From: Bradyrhizobium sp. CCBAU 53340
GTDB lineage: Bacteria > Pseudomonadota > Alphaproteobacteria > Rhizobiales > Xanthobacteraceae
Reading direction: 5' to 3'
Length of the DNA stretch: 64,000 bases
NCBI RefSeq assembly: GCF_015291645.1
Contig: NZ_CP030055.1
Location: 2,294,001 to 2,358,000, forward strand
Below are positions 40,661 through 49,786 of the stretch, piece by piece. Numbering within the stretch: the first letter of the stretch is position 1; the number at the start of each line of letters is the position of its first letter. The notes under the pieces were generated by a model. That model ran no database searches, was not told the DNA's origin, and was given only the letters and a program-made list of their open reading frames with translations. The position numbers and the translations under genes are program-made.

Positions 40661-42786
40661 GTTGCAAGCTCCATGGCTGCGATGATCTTGTCGCGTGTGA
40701 TCGGCAGATCGCGCACGCGCACGCCGAGGCTATCATGGACCGCATTGGCGATGGCTGCCGTCACCGGGCCGTGCGCGGCCTCGCCGGCGCCGACCGGCTC
40801 GATCTCCGGCCGCTGGATGATCTCGACATCCACGGCCGGGACCTCGCTGAAGGTCAGGATCGGATAGTCCGTCCACGAGGTCGAGGTGATGTGAGTCCGA
40901 TCGAAGCGGACGCGCTCCTTCAGCACCCAGCTCGTCGCCTGGATCGCGCCACCTTCGATCTGATTGATGACGCCATCAGGATTGATGGCCTCGCCGACGT
41001 CGACCGCAAGCGTGAGCCGTTTCACGCGGATGTCCTCGACGCTTTCGATCTCGGCAATCGCCGCGCAATAGGCGCCGGTGTTCTTGTAGCGGGCAAAGCC
41101 GACGCCGTGGCCGATGCCGGATTGCATCATGGGCCTCCACCCGGCGCGTCGCGCGACGGCGCGAATCACCTCGCGCGCCCGCTCGTCGCGGAGGTGCCGG
41201 AGGCGAAATGCGATCGGATCTTCGCCGCGCAGGACCGCGATTTCGTCGAGCAGGGATTCTATGGCGAACACGTTGCCCTGTGCGCCCAACGTCCGCAGCG
41301 CCGAGGTGCGCACCGGCATGGTCAGCAAGCGATGGCTCGTGATCGTCCAGGCCGGAAAATCGTAGAGTGGGACGGAGTTGCGATCGCCACCGCCGCCATT
41401 GGCGGCCGGAGGGTTCGTCGAAATCATGCGCGGGTAGGGACTTGCGATTTCGCTCGCGGCCAGCAATGCGGGCTGCGCCGCGCGGCCCGGCCGTGCGGCA
41501 TGACCGTTGCTCCAGATCGCATGGCGCCAGCCGACGATCTCGTTGTCGGCATCGAGGTCGGCCTCGATCTCGATGGCCATGGCCGCACCGAACGGTGCGT
41601 GGCACATCTCGTCGTGGCGCGACCACTGCACCCGAACCGGACGGCCGCCGGCGGCTTTCGCCAGCAGCACGGCATCGAGCGCGACATCGTCGGCCGCATT
41701 GTGTCCGTAGCACCCGGCGCCTTCCATGTGCTCGACGACGATGTTCTCGGCTGGCAGCTTGAGCACGATCGCGAGATCCGCCCGCAGCAGATAGACGCCC
41801 TGACTGTGCGTCCAGACATGGACGCGATCACCATCCCATTGTGCCATCGCGCAGGACGGCGCGATCGAGCCATGCGCGATGTAAGGACGGGTGTATTGCC
41901 GGCGCAGTGTCCGCGTAGCCTTGGTCGCGGCAGCGGTCCTGGCGTCGATGATAGTCGTCTCGATCGGCTGGCTTCTCAGGAAACCAGCCAGATCGTTTTC
42001 ATTCGGCAGCGGTTCGCCGGCCGACCATGTCGCGCCCTTGCGCAAGACTTTCAGCGCGGCTTCAGCGGCAGCCTCGCTGTCGGCGACGATGCCGGCAAAG
42101 CCGCCGTCGCGGACGATCGCGATGAGCCCCGAAACGCTGCGCGCGGGCGCCTCGTCGAGCGCGATCAGTCTGGCGCCCGAGATGTCCGGTCGCAGTACGC
42201 GCCCGTGCACCAGCTCCGGCAGCGTTTGATCCTGGATAAAGCGCGGCCGCGCGAACACTTTGTCCGGAATGTCGATGCGTTGGATGGAGTAGCCGGCGAC
42301 GCTGCGTGTGGCGGCGGACTTGGCGAAAGTGCCCGGCATCGCTTCCCGATCGAGCGAAACGTCACCCGCCAGCTCCCAATAGCTGGTCCTGATATTGCCG
42401 GGCCCAGAGATCGTGCCGTCATCGATCGCGAGCAGGGATGCCTCGACGCCAAGACGTTCCGACGCTGCCGCGAGAAAGCGCTGGCGCAGCTCGGCGCAGA
42501 CGTGGCGCAGCGCGCGGCCGGATTGCTGGATCGACAGGCTGCCAGAGGTGACGCCCTCGTTCGGGCTCGCCGCGGTCGAGGCGCGGATCATTTCGATGCG
42601 GCCGATCTCGACGTCGAGCTCGTCCGCCGCGATCTGCGCCAGCGCCGTGACGATGCCCTGGCCGATCTCGACCTTGCCGGGCGAGATCTCCACGCGGCCT
42701 TCACCTGTGAACTTCACCCAGGACGACAGCCTTGGATTCGCCGCCAGGCTGACCGGGAGTTTGGGCGCAGGGGACGGAGCACTCAT
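40657..42786 (-). CDS. Molybdenum hydroxylase large subunit (xanthine dehydrogenase family, isoquinoline/nicotinate oxidoreductase type)
   Basis: A 709-residue molybdopterin-cytosine-dinucleotide-type subunit that hydroxylates a carbon next to a ring nitrogen or an aldehyde, using water. Family markers are GKVEIGQGIVTALAQIAADEL near residue 37, the MEGAGCYGHNAADDVALDA segment near 355 and the C-terminal VGAGEAAHGPVTAAIANAV near 675, whose GE glutamate is the catalytic base in the family. At about 710 residues and with a separate [2Fe-2S] subunit, no FAD subunit and no fused cytochromes, it resembles isoquinoline 1-oxidoreductase and nicotinate dehydrogenase large subunits. It overlaps both neighbours by 4 bases. 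The substrate is unknown. Confidence 0.88.
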   Translation of the reverse strand: MSAPSPAPKLPVSLAANPRLSSWVKFTGEGRVEISPGKVEIGQGIVTALAQIAADELDVEIGRIEMIRASTAASPNEGVTSGSLSIQQSGRALRHVCAELRQRFLAAASERLGVEASLLAIDDGTISGPGNIRTSYWELAGDVSLDREAMPGTFAKSAATRSVAGYSIQRIDIPDKVFARPRFIQDQTLPELVHGRVLRPDISGARLIALDEAPARSVSGLIAIVRDGGFAGIVADSEAAAEAALKVLRKGATWSAGEPLPNENDLAGFLRSQPIETTIIDARTAAATKATRTLRRQYTRPYIAHGSIAPSCAMAQWDGDRVHVWTHSQGVYLLRADLAIVLKLPAENIVVEHMEGAGCYGHNAADDVALDAVLLAKAAGGRPVRVQWSRHDEMCHAPFGAAMAIEIEADLDADNEIVGWRHAIWSNGHAARPGRAAQPALLAASEIASPYPRMISTNPPAANGGGGDRNSVPLYDFPAWTITSHRLLTMPVRTSALRTLGAQGNVFAIESLLDEIAVLRGEDPIAFRLRHLRDERAREVIRAVARRAGWRPMMQSGIGHGVGFARYKNTGAYCAAIAEIESVEDIRVKRLTLAVDVGEAINPDGVINQIEGGAIQATSWVLKERVRFDRTHITSTSWTDYPILTFSEVPAVDVEIIQRPEIEPVGAGEAAHGPVTAAIANAVHDSLGVRVRDLPITRDKIIAAMELAT

Positions 42787-43253
42787 GACGTCGCCATTTC
42801 CGATGCCGCCCGCAGCACGGCGCGGACGATGCGGTTATGTGATCCGCAGCGGCACAGATTGCGGTCGAGCGCCGTCCTGACCTCCGCTTCCGTCGGCGCC
42901 GGAGTGCGCTTCAGCAGTGCCGCTGCGCTGATCAGTATTCCCGAAATGCAATAGCCGCATTGCATCGCCTGCTCGGAGATGAAAGCGCGTTGCAGCGGAT
43001 GCGGCTGCTCAGCGGTGCCAAGGCCTTCCACCGTGACGACGTCTTTATCTGCGACCGACCACATCGGCATGTCGCAGGAGGTTATCGCGCGGTCGCCGAC
43101 GATCACGTAGCAAGCCCCGCATTCACCGGCGCCACAGCCGAAGTGCGGACTGGTGATGCCGAGCCGGCTGCGCAGAACGTCGAGCAGCGTCTGATCGGGA
43201 TCGGCATCCACGTCGGCGGTCGTGCCATTGAGCCGGAAATGGACGGTGGGCAT
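42783..43253 (-). CDS. [2Fe-2S] subunit of the molybdenum hydroxylase
   Basis: A 156-residue iron-sulfur protein with two clusters. Plant-ferredoxin-type ligands are Cys40, Cys45, Cys48 and Cys60 (GCGAGECGACYV). The second, all-helical cluster is bound by Cys99, Cys102, Cys134 and Cys136 (QCGYC and LCRCG). It passes electrons from the molybdenum subunit, encoded next with a 4-base overlap, to an acceptor such as a cytochrome or quinone. It begins 6 bases after the Bug-type binding protein. Confidence 0.93.
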   Translation of the reverse strand: MPTVHFRLNGTTADVDADPDQTLLDVLRSRLGITSPHFGCGAGECGACYVIVGDRAITSCDMPMWSVADKDVVTVEGLGTAEQPHPLQRAFISEQAMQCGYCISGILISAAALLKRTPAPTEAEVRTALDRNLCRCGSHNRIVRAVLRAASEMATS

Positions 43254-43259
43254 GAGGCC

Positions 43260-44234
43260 TCACGACTTGTCGAATTTCTTGACGACATCGGCCCATTTCG
43301 CGATGTCGCCGTGCAGGAATTTGTCGAACTCCTCCGGCGTCATCGACATGGGGACGGCACCTTGCTCAGTCCAGAGTTTGACGATGTCCGGCCGCTTCAC
43401 CATTGCGTTGACGGCGGCGTTGAGCTTGTCGATCACGGCCTTCGGTGTGCCCGCCGGGGCCATCAGACCGAGCCAGATCGTCGCTTCGTAGCCGGGAACG
43501 CCGGCTTCACCGGCGGTCGGCACCTTCGGCAGTACCGCCGAGCGCTGCTGGCCCGTGGTCGCGAGCGCGCGGACCTGGTTCTCCCCGATGTTCGGCGCCA
43601 TCGCCGGCACCGCGTCGATCATCATCTGCACCTGCCCCCCGATCACGCCGCTGCGCGCCTCACCGCTGTTGCGGTAGGGGACGTGGACGAGGTCGATTCC
43701 CGCCATGGCTTTGAACAGCTCGCCGGCCATGTGATACGGCGTGCCTTGGCCCGAGGAAGCGTAGTTGAGCTTGCCCGGTTGCGCTTTGGCGAGCGCGATG
43801 AACTCCTGCAATGTCTTCACGGGAACTTGCGGGTTCACGACGATGACGAGATCGGAATAGTTCACCGGGGCGATCGGCGTGAGGTCGCGCATCAGATCGT
43901 ATTTTCGCTGTTCCGGTGTCAGCAGCGATTCATTTGCGGTCTGCGTGTTCGACATCATCAGCAAGGTGTAGCCGTCCGCCGGCGACTTCGCCGCCTCGAC
44001 CGTGCCGATGACGCCGCCCGCACCGGTGCGGTTCTCCACCACGAAGGGCTGGCCAAAGCGCTCCTGCAGCGCCTGGCCGATCAACCGGGCCGCGACATCG
44101 GCCGGCCCGCCCGCGCCGAACGGCACAACGATGCGGACCGCGTGCGCAGGATAATCTTGCGCCGGGGAGGGGCTTGCGGAGAATGCGCTGAGCAGGCCGG
44201 CGGCCAGCGCCAGCATCGATCGTCGGGCCGTCAC
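43260..44234 (-). CDS. Bug-family (TctC-like) periplasmic substrate-binding protein
   Basis: A 324-residue exported binding protein. The GTG start at 44234 has GGGAGGTGGGT immediately upstream, a far better start than a long frame extending some 210 codons further upstream. The N-terminal MTARRSMLALAAGLLSAFSAS signal ends near SPAQDYPAHA. Family marks are VRIVVPFGAGGPADVAARLIGQ and QPFVVENRTGAGGVIGTVEAAKSPADGYTLLM. Bug proteins bind organic anions such as carboxylates, nicotinate or amino acids; many act without a cognate TctAB permease nearby, as here. It heads the operon that encodes the molybdenum hydroxylase, so its ligand may be the hydroxylase substrate. Confidence 0.88.
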   Translation of the reverse strand: MTARRSMLALAAGLLSAFSASPSPAQDYPAHAVRIVVPFGAGGPADVAARLIGQALQERFGQPFVVENRTGAGGVIGTVEAAKSPADGYTLLMMSNTQTANESLLTPEQRKYDLMRDLTPIAPVNYSDLVIVVNPQVPVKTLQEFIALAKAQPGKLNYASSGQGTPYHMAGELFKAMAGIDLVHVPYRNSGEARSGVIGGQVQMMIDAVPAMAPNIGENQVRALATTGQQRSAVLPKVPTAGEAGVPGYEATIWLGLMAPAGTPKAVIDKLNAAVNAMVKRPDIVKLWTEQGAVPMSMTPEEFDKFLHGDIAKWADVVKKFDKS

Positions 44235-44468
44235 ACCCACCTCCCTGAGCTCGTTTTTGTTTGATGGTAGTGTAGCGGCAGCGGGCGCGGACTGTCGACG
44301 CCCCACTAAGTCGATTTGATCAGGAATATCGGGCTCGTTTCGGTGTGGCGGCGGGGCATTTCGCGGTCGCGGAAGGAACAGGGTGCGCGCTCGGTTTGAG
44401 CATTTTGCATGGGCAATGCCGGATAAATGCCCTCGGCGGACAGGTATTTTGGTGTTACGAAATTGGCC

Positions 44469-46559
44469 ATGAACCAGCGCGCCAAAATCGAGATCCGCCA
44501 CTCCACCTGTCCGCATGATTGCCCGTCGGCCTGCGCGCTCGATGTCGAGGTGGTCGAGGGCCGCAGCATCGGCCGTGTGCGCGGTTCGAAGAAGCAGACC
44601 TATACGGCCGGCGTGGTCTGCGCCAAGGTCGCCCGCTATGCCGAGCGCATCCATCATCCGGAAAGGGTGATGTATCCGTTGCGCCGGAGCGGACCCAAGG
44701 GCTCCGGCCAGTTCGCGCGGATCTCGTGGGACGAGGCGCTCGACGAGATCGCCGTTCGCTTCAACCAGGCAGAGCGTGAGTTCGGCGCGGAGTCGATCTG
44801 GCCCTACTACTACGCCGGGACGATGGGTCTGGTGATGCGCGACGGTCTCAACCGCCTCACGCACGTCAAAAAATATTCGCGGTTCTACCAGACCATCTGC
44901 GCCAATGTCGGGCGTATCGGCTTTGCGATCGGCACCGGCAAGATCGCCGGCGTCGATCCACGCGAAATGGCGCTATCCGATCTCGTGGTGATCTGGGGCA
45001 CTAATCCCGTCAACACCCAGGTCAACGTGATGACGCACGCCGCGCGCGCGCGGAAGGAGCGCGGCGCGAGGATCGCGGCGGTCGACATCTACGACAACGA
45101 GACCATGAAGCAGGCCGACATCAAGATCCTGCTGCGTCCCGGCACCGACGGCGCGTTCGCCTGCGGCGTGATGCATGTGCTGTTTCGCGACGGCTATGCC
45201 GACCGCGCCTATATGGACAAGTACACCGATTGTCCCAATGAACTCGAAGCGCATCTGCAGTCGCGCACCCCCGAATGGGCCTCGGCAATTTGCGGCGTGC
45301 CGGTGGCGGAGATCGAGGCGTTCGCCAAGGCCGTGGGCGAGACCAAGCGGACCTTCTTCCGGCTCGGCTACGGCTTCACCCGTTCGCGCAACGGCGCGGC
45401 GCAGATGCATGCCGCGAACTGCATTCCCGCGGTGACGGGCGCCTGGCAGTATGAGGGCGGCGGCGCCTTCTTCAACAATTATGCGCTGTGGCACTTCAAC
45501 GAATCCGTCATCGAAGGCCATGATGCGCTCGACAAGACGGTCCGTGCGCTCGACCAATCGCAGATCGGTCGCATCCTCACCGGCGATGCCGAGGCTCTGC
45601 TGGGCAAGGGTCCGGTCAAGGCGATGCTGATCCAGAATACCAACCCGATGACGGTGGCGCCGGAGCAGGCGCTGGTGCGGCAGGGCTTTGCGCGCGAGGA
45701 CCTGTTCGTTGCAGTGCATGAGCAGTTCATGACCGAGACGGCATTGATGGCCGACATCGTGCTGCCAGCGACGATGTTCATGGAGCATGATGATCTCTAT
45801 TACGGCGGCGGACACCAGCACATTTCCGTCGGGCCCAAGCTGATCGACCCGCCCGGCGAATGCCGCTCCAACCATCAGGTACTGCAGGCGCTGGCGCAGC
45901 GGCTTGGCGCGACGCATCCCGGCTTCGAGATGACGCCGCGCGAATTGATCGACACGACGCTCAAGCTCAGCGACCACGGCGACATCGCCGGCCTCGAGGC
46001 GGACATCTGGCGCGATCTGCAGCCGGATTTCCGCACCTCGCATTATCTCGATGGCTTCGCCCATTCCGACAAGAAATTCCACTTCAAGGCCGACTGGGCG
46101 CATCCGCCGTTCGGCCAGACCATGGGCGATTTCGACAAGATGCCCTCGCTGCCGGACCATTGGGCCGTGATCGAGCACAGCGATCAGGCGCATCCGTTCC
46201 GGCTGGCGACCAGTCCGTCGCGCAGCTTCCTCAACACCACCTTCAACGAGACCCCGTCCTCGCAGGCGCGTGAGGGCAAGGCGAGCGTGATGATCCATCC
46301 GCTGGATGCCGCCGCGCTCGACATCGCCGACGGTGATGCCGTGACGCTCGGCAATATCAGGGGCGAGACCACGCTGATCGCCGCGCTGTTCGAAGGCGTG
46401 CGGCGCGGCGTGCTGATCGCAGAATCCGTGCATCCGAATAAGAATCATATCGGCGGCCGCGGCATCAACATGCTGACTGGTGCGGACACCATCGCCCCGA
46501 TCGGCGGTGCGGCGTTCCACGACAACAAGGTCTGGATCCGGAAAGCGACTGCGGCTTGA
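44469..46559 (+). CDS. Molybdopterin oxidoreductase, DMSO reductase family
   Basis: A 696-residue molybdoenzyme. The N-terminal [4Fe-4S] ligands are CPHDCPSAC (residues 14-22) plus a fourth cysteine in VVCAKVARY about 30 residues on. Cofactor-binding parts include DLVVIWGTNPVNTQVNVM and VKAMLIQNTNPMTVAPEQ, and the C-terminal beta-barrel domain includes NTTFNETPSSQA and GDAVTLGNIRGE. No twin-arginine signal is seen, so it should be cytoplasmic. The family includes formate dehydrogenases, nitrate reductases and oxidoreductases of unknown substrate; I do not assign one. It is divergent from the Mo-hydroxylase operon across 234 bases, and the enoyl-CoA hydratase gene follows it. Confidence 0.88.
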   Translation: MNQRAKIEIRHSTCPHDCPSACALDVEVVEGRSIGRVRGSKKQTYTAGVVCAKVARYAERIHHPERVMYPLRRSGPKGSGQFARISWDEALDEIAVRFNQAEREFGAESIWPYYYAGTMGLVMRDGLNRLTHVKKYSRFYQTICANVGRIGFAIGTGKIAGVDPREMALSDLVVIWGTNPVNTQVNVMTHAARARKERGARIAAVDIYDNETMKQADIKILLRPGTDGAFACGVMHVLFRDGYADRAYMDKYTDCPNELEAHLQSRTPEWASAICGVPVAEIEAFAKAVGETKRTFFRLGYGFTRSRNGAAQMHAANCIPAVTGAWQYEGGGAFFNNYALWHFNESVIEGHDALDKTVRALDQSQIGRILTGDAEALLGKGPVKAMLIQNTNPMTVAPEQALVRQGFAREDLFVAVHEQFMTETALMADIVLPATMFMEHDDLYYGGGHQHISVGPKLIDPPGECRSNHQVLQALAQRLGATHPGFEMTPRELIDTTLKLSDHGDIAGLEADIWRDLQPDFRTSHYLDGFAHSDKKFHFKADWAHPPFGQTMGDFDKMPSLPDHWAVIEHSDQAHPFRLATSPSRSFLNTTFNETPSSQAREGKASVMIHPLDAAALDIADGDAVTLGNIRGETTLIAALFEGVRRGVLIAESVHPNKNHIGGRGINMLTGADTIAPIGGAAFHDNKVWIRKATAA

Positions 46560-46667
46560 GCTGCAGATTTGCGTCGAGGCGCTAAAGCGGCGCCGCGCGA
46601 CAGATTGCCCTTGCACCTCGCGCCGGAGCTGCCCCAAATGGCGGCAGACAAGCAAGGATCGAGCGTC

Positions 46668-47450
46668 ATGACCGACACCACAGCCGTCATCACAGAGAAG
46701 CGCGGACAGGCGTTCTGGATCACCATCAATCGGCCCGAGAAGCGCAACGCGCTGAACGGCGACGTGATCGCCGGCATCGCACGCGGCTATCGCGATGCGC
46801 ATGACGACAAAGATGTCCGCGTCATCGTGCTAACCGGTGCGGGCGACAAGGCGTTCTGCGCCGGCGCGGATTTGCAGAATTCCGGCGCGGCCTTCGCGAT
46901 GGATCATTCCAGGCCGAATGTCGATTATGCCGATCTGCTCCGTCTGTCGCAGAATGCGACCAAGCCCGCGATTGCGCGCCTCAGTGGCGTCTGCATGGCC
47001 GGCGGCATTGGCCTGTTGTGCATGACCGACATGGCGGTTGCCGCCGATCATGTCATCTTCGGCCTGCCCGAGGTGAAGGTCGGCGTGTTTCCGATGCAGG
47101 TGCTGAGCCTATTGCAGGAGATCGCGCCGCGGCGCCTCGTCAACGAATGGGCGCTCACCGGCGAGCCGTTCGACGCAAAGGCCGCAAAGGATGCGGGCCT
47201 GCTCAACTATGTCGTGCCCACGGCCGAGCTTGATGCCAAGGTCGACTGGCTGATCGGCCGAATCGTCGACAAATCCCCGACCGCCATCCGCCGCGGCAAA
47301 TACGCCATGCGCGCCATCGCCGCGATGTCGTTCGATGAGAGCATCGCCTACACCGAAAGCCAGATCGCGTTGCTTGCGATGACCGAGGACGCCAAGGAGG
47401 GGCTGAAGGCGTTCAGCGAGAAACGGAGGCCGGTCTGGACGGGGAAGTGA
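46668..47450 (+). CDS. Enoyl-CoA hydratase/isomerase
   Basis: A 260-residue crotonase. The first signature RPEKRNALNGD lies near residue 24, the oxyanion-hole segments are GDKAFCAGADLQN near 62 and LSGVCMAGGIGLLCMTDMAVA near 105. The start at 46668 has AAGGA ten bases upstream, and ATG at 46638 is an alternative. It follows the molybdoenzyme by 108 bases and may share its transcript. Its CoA substrate is not known. It is the last high-GC gene before the AT-richer polysaccharide region. Confidence 0.88.
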   Translation: MTDTTAVITEKRGQAFWITINRPEKRNALNGDVIAGIARGYRDAHDDKDVRVIVLTGAGDKAFCAGADLQNSGAAFAMDHSRPNVDYADLLRLSQNATKPAIARLSGVCMAGGIGLLCMTDMAVAADHVIFGLPEVKVGVFPMQVLSLLQEIAPRRLVNEWALTGEPFDAKAAKDAGLLNYVVPTAELDAKVDWLIGRIVDKSPTAIRRGKYAMRAIAAMSFDESIAYTESQIALLAMTEDAKEGLKAFSEKRRPVWTGK

Positions 47451-47677
47451 AAGCGAAACGGGAGCAAGCAAACGCCTTATGTCCTTTGGGCGCGAGTTTG
47501 TCGTTTAGGGCAGTCGACTTTGCAGAGCTTGGCATCCCGCTCAACTAAGCCGATCTTTAAGCAAACAGCTGGCGACGCTGAGAAGCTAGGGAGCGCGATC
47601 ACCGACAATGTTGAGGGATTGACGCGAGACCGTAACAAACTGCACGTTTGGCATCAAATGGTGGATAGGTCTTGCTC

Positions 47678-47881
47678 ATGAACAGAGCGGAAAATGACGA
47701 AGACTCTTTGCGCTTTCGCTGTTCATGCGGAGCGGTCTATCAAATTGTGCCGAAGGAGATTCCGCTAGCCAAAGCGGAAGTGCTCTTTTGCGGGTGTGGG
47801 CGCGTGCTCGAAGGTAAGCATGGTACTCGATACTTTGATTATTGCAAGGTCAGTTTAGCTGGGCGAGCGAAGCCTAATTAG
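47678..47881 (+). CDS. Small CxC-type putative zinc-binding protein
   Basis: A 67-residue protein with paired cysteine knuckles: RCSCGAVYQIVPKE near residue 15 and LFCGCGRVLEG near residue 39. Two such CxC motifs about 20 residues apart could bind one zinc ion in a ribbon-like fold. The rest is basic and polar, so nucleic-acid contact is possible. The ATG at 47678 follows an in-frame TTG. It stands alone on a 1.2 kb stretch between the enoyl-CoA hydratase and the glycosyltransferase, at the left edge of the AT-richer region. I do not recognise a named family. Confidence 0.62.
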   Translation: MNRAENDEDSLRFRCSCGAVYQIVPKEIPLAKAEVLFCGCGRVLEGKHGTRYFDYCKVSLAGRAKPN

Positions 47882-48100
47882 AGCAAATCCACGCCGGCTT
47901 CGTGCCTCAGATGGAAGTAATCTGAGCTATCGGCTCGACAACGAAGGCACGATGCGGCGCAAGATCGCTCATGTCGCCCGATGCAATCGAGTGCTACGAC
48001 TGCTAACAACTGACGAAATGACAAATCTAACCCGTTCAGCCACGGAGCGGCAGCTCTCGTTCGCCGAAACCAGCGCCACCCCACACTCGAGTCATGCGAA

Positions 48101-48319
48101 GCGCTGACGGCGAGATCGCGCGCACTGGCGACGCGGCGAAGTAAACGCTGTTCGACGAGCCATTCACAGGCGTCGATCTGGTGACGACATTCAGGATGCC
48201 CTTCACTATTTCACCAATCGCGGCATCGGCGTCCTGACCGCTGGTTTCATATGCTCTAGGAGCTCAGTCTCAGCGATCGCGCCGATATCGTCTATGCACG
48301 TGAGATTCGGAGGGAGTAA
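48101..48319 (+). pseudogene. lptB: Decayed fragment of an LptB-type ABC ATPase
   Basis: Conceptual reading across three frames gives RSRALATRRSK, then LFDEPFTGVDLVT, then DIQDALHYFTNRGIGVLTAGF, and finally ELSLSDRADIVYAREIRRE before a TAA. In order these match the signature-to-C-terminus part of LptB, the lipopolysaccharide-export ATPase (IARALATRP, LLDEPFAGVDPI, DIQ..., NRGIGVLITDH, DRAYII). At least two frameshifts are needed and the N-terminal half with Walker A is absent. The flanks from 47.88 to 48.10 kb and from 48.32 to 48.65 kb contain no gene I can support. It looks like debris of an old insertion or duplication at the edge of the polysaccharide region. Confidence 0.6.
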
Positions 48320-48650
48320 ATTCAGAGCAGTACGCCGCCAATGCGACGTGCGGAACCTTTACCCTACGAGAAGTTCCGTTCTAAGGGGCCAGATTGCACG
48401 TTAAAGTATCTTTATGTCGCTCCAATCTCTACCCAGGCGTTGCAGGCGAAGGCAACATACATTAACCTAGGGTTGGGCGGGTATCGTCTGTGCAACGAGC
48501 ACGTCATTGGATAATTCGACGAACGTTCATAGCACTCTGGAGCGGCTTTGGTGTAAAGAGTTTCGATTGGGGCACGCGTTTGGGTGAGACAGCTGGTGCC
48601 TCGCCAACACCACGCCTGATTGTTACCTATAACGTGGTGCGAATTGCTGA

Positions 48651-49784
48651 ATGAGAATACTTCATTTCTTCAAAACGTATATGCCGGATTCGTGGGGAGG
48701 AACTCAATCGTTTATCTACCAGCTCGCCGAGGGCACCGCGAGGGAGGGGCACGACGTCGATGTTCTTTTTCTGAGCCGTAGCTTACCGTCGCAGCCCCAA
48801 ACATTCGGAAATCACACAATCCATCCAGTACGCTTAACGTTCGAACTGGCTTCCACAGGTTTTTCGATCCCGGCTTTCAAAAAATTCAATGAGCTCGCCC
48901 GTCAAGCCGATATCGTCCATTATCACTTTCCTTGGCCGTTTATGGATGTCGTCCATTTTGCAGCACGCGCATCTAAGCCGTCGATTGTAACCTATCACTC
49001 CGACGTTGTTCGTCAGCGATATGCTCTCAAGGTCTATCGGCCCTTGCAATTCCGCTTTTTGTCAGCGGTTGATCGCATCGTTGCGACGTCGCCGAACTAT
49101 CTTGCGACCAGTAAAGTCTTGCAGCAATTTGCGCCAAAAACTACCGTCATCCCAATCGGGCTTGACTACACGCTCTATCCTAAGGCGTCTGATGCTACAA
49201 TCAACCGCTGGCGATCGAGCTTAGGCGACCAGTTTTTCCTGTTTGTCGGAATGTTGCGGTACTATAAGGGCCTGCACATTCTTTTGGAGGCAGCCAAGGA
49301 CACTCAGCTTTTCATCGTCATCGTGGGAGCCGGTCCAACGGAACGAGAACTACGAGAACAGGCCAAGCAACTTAATCTTTCGAATGTACTGTTTCTGGGC
49401 GAAATTTCAGAAGAAGACAAAGTCGCACTTCTTATCTTGTGCTTGGCAGTCGTGTTTCCCTCACATCTTAGATCAGAAGCATTCGGGATTACACTCCTCG
49501 AAGGAGCGATGTTCGGGAAGCCGATGATCTCAAGTGAGATCGGTACCGGAACGACCTACGTCAATATCGGGGGCGAGACCGGATTAGTCGTCCCGCCCTC
49601 GGATCCACATGCTTTGCGGCGGGCGATGAATTACCTTGTCGAGCATCCAGCACAAGCTCAGCGTATGGGGCAGAATGCGAGGCTGCGCTACCAGGCGTTG
49701 TTCACGTCAGAAATAATGGTCTCCAAATATCTCACTCTGTACCAAGAGGTCCTCAGCAAGCGTCGAGCCAACGACAAAGCGTAG
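48651..49784 (+). CDS. Glycosyltransferase family 4
   Basis: A 377-residue GT-B-fold glycosyltransferase. The N-terminal half starts MRILHFFKTYMPDSWGGTQSFIYQLAEG, the usual acceptor-side pattern, and the C-terminal half has FVGMLRYYKGLHILLEAA near residue 200 and the nucleotide-sugar motif SEAFGITLLEGAMFGKPMISSEIGTG near 281. Such enzymes transfer mannose, glucose or related sugars from NDP-sugars in retaining mode at the cytoplasmic membrane. It is the first gene of the polysaccharide region on the plus strand and converges on a family 2 glycosyltransferase with a 2-base gap. Codon use is clearly less GC-rich than in the genes to the left. Confidence 0.9.
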   Translation: MRILHFFKTYMPDSWGGTQSFIYQLAEGTAREGHDVDVLFLSRSLPSQPQTFGNHTIHPVRLTFELASTGFSIPAFKKFNELARQADIVHYHFPWPFMDVVHFAARASKPSIVTYHSDVVRQRYALKVYRPLQFRFLSAVDRIVATSPNYLATSKVLQQFAPKTTVIPIGLDYTLYPKASDATINRWRSSLGDQFFLFVGMLRYYKGLHILLEAAKDTQLFIVIVGAGPTERELREQAKQLNLSNVLFLGEISEEDKVALLILCLAVVFPSHLRSEAFGITLLEGAMFGKPMISSEIGTGTTYVNIGGETGLVVPPSDPHALRRAMNYLVEHPAQAQRMGQNARLRYQALFTSEIMVSKYLTLYQEVLSKRRANDKA

Positions 49785-49786
49785 AT

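Noticed and set aside
40735..42954. 739-codon open frame antisense to the molybdenum hydroxylase large subunit
   Set aside because: The opposite strand encodes a complete molybdenum hydroxylase with catalytic glutamate and coupled neighbours. The antisense product is arginine/aspartate-rich and has no domain.
44973..46802. 609-codon open frame antisense to the DMSO-reductase-family gene
   Set aside because: The sense strand has the iron-sulfur and cofactor motifs over the entire length. The antisense frame has no ribosome-binding site and a low-complexity composition.
47882..48650. Other short open frames in the gap around the lptB remnant
   Set aside because: They have no ribosome-binding sites or recognisable content, and the region carries frameshifted debris, so I treated it as non-coding apart from the lptB-like fragment.
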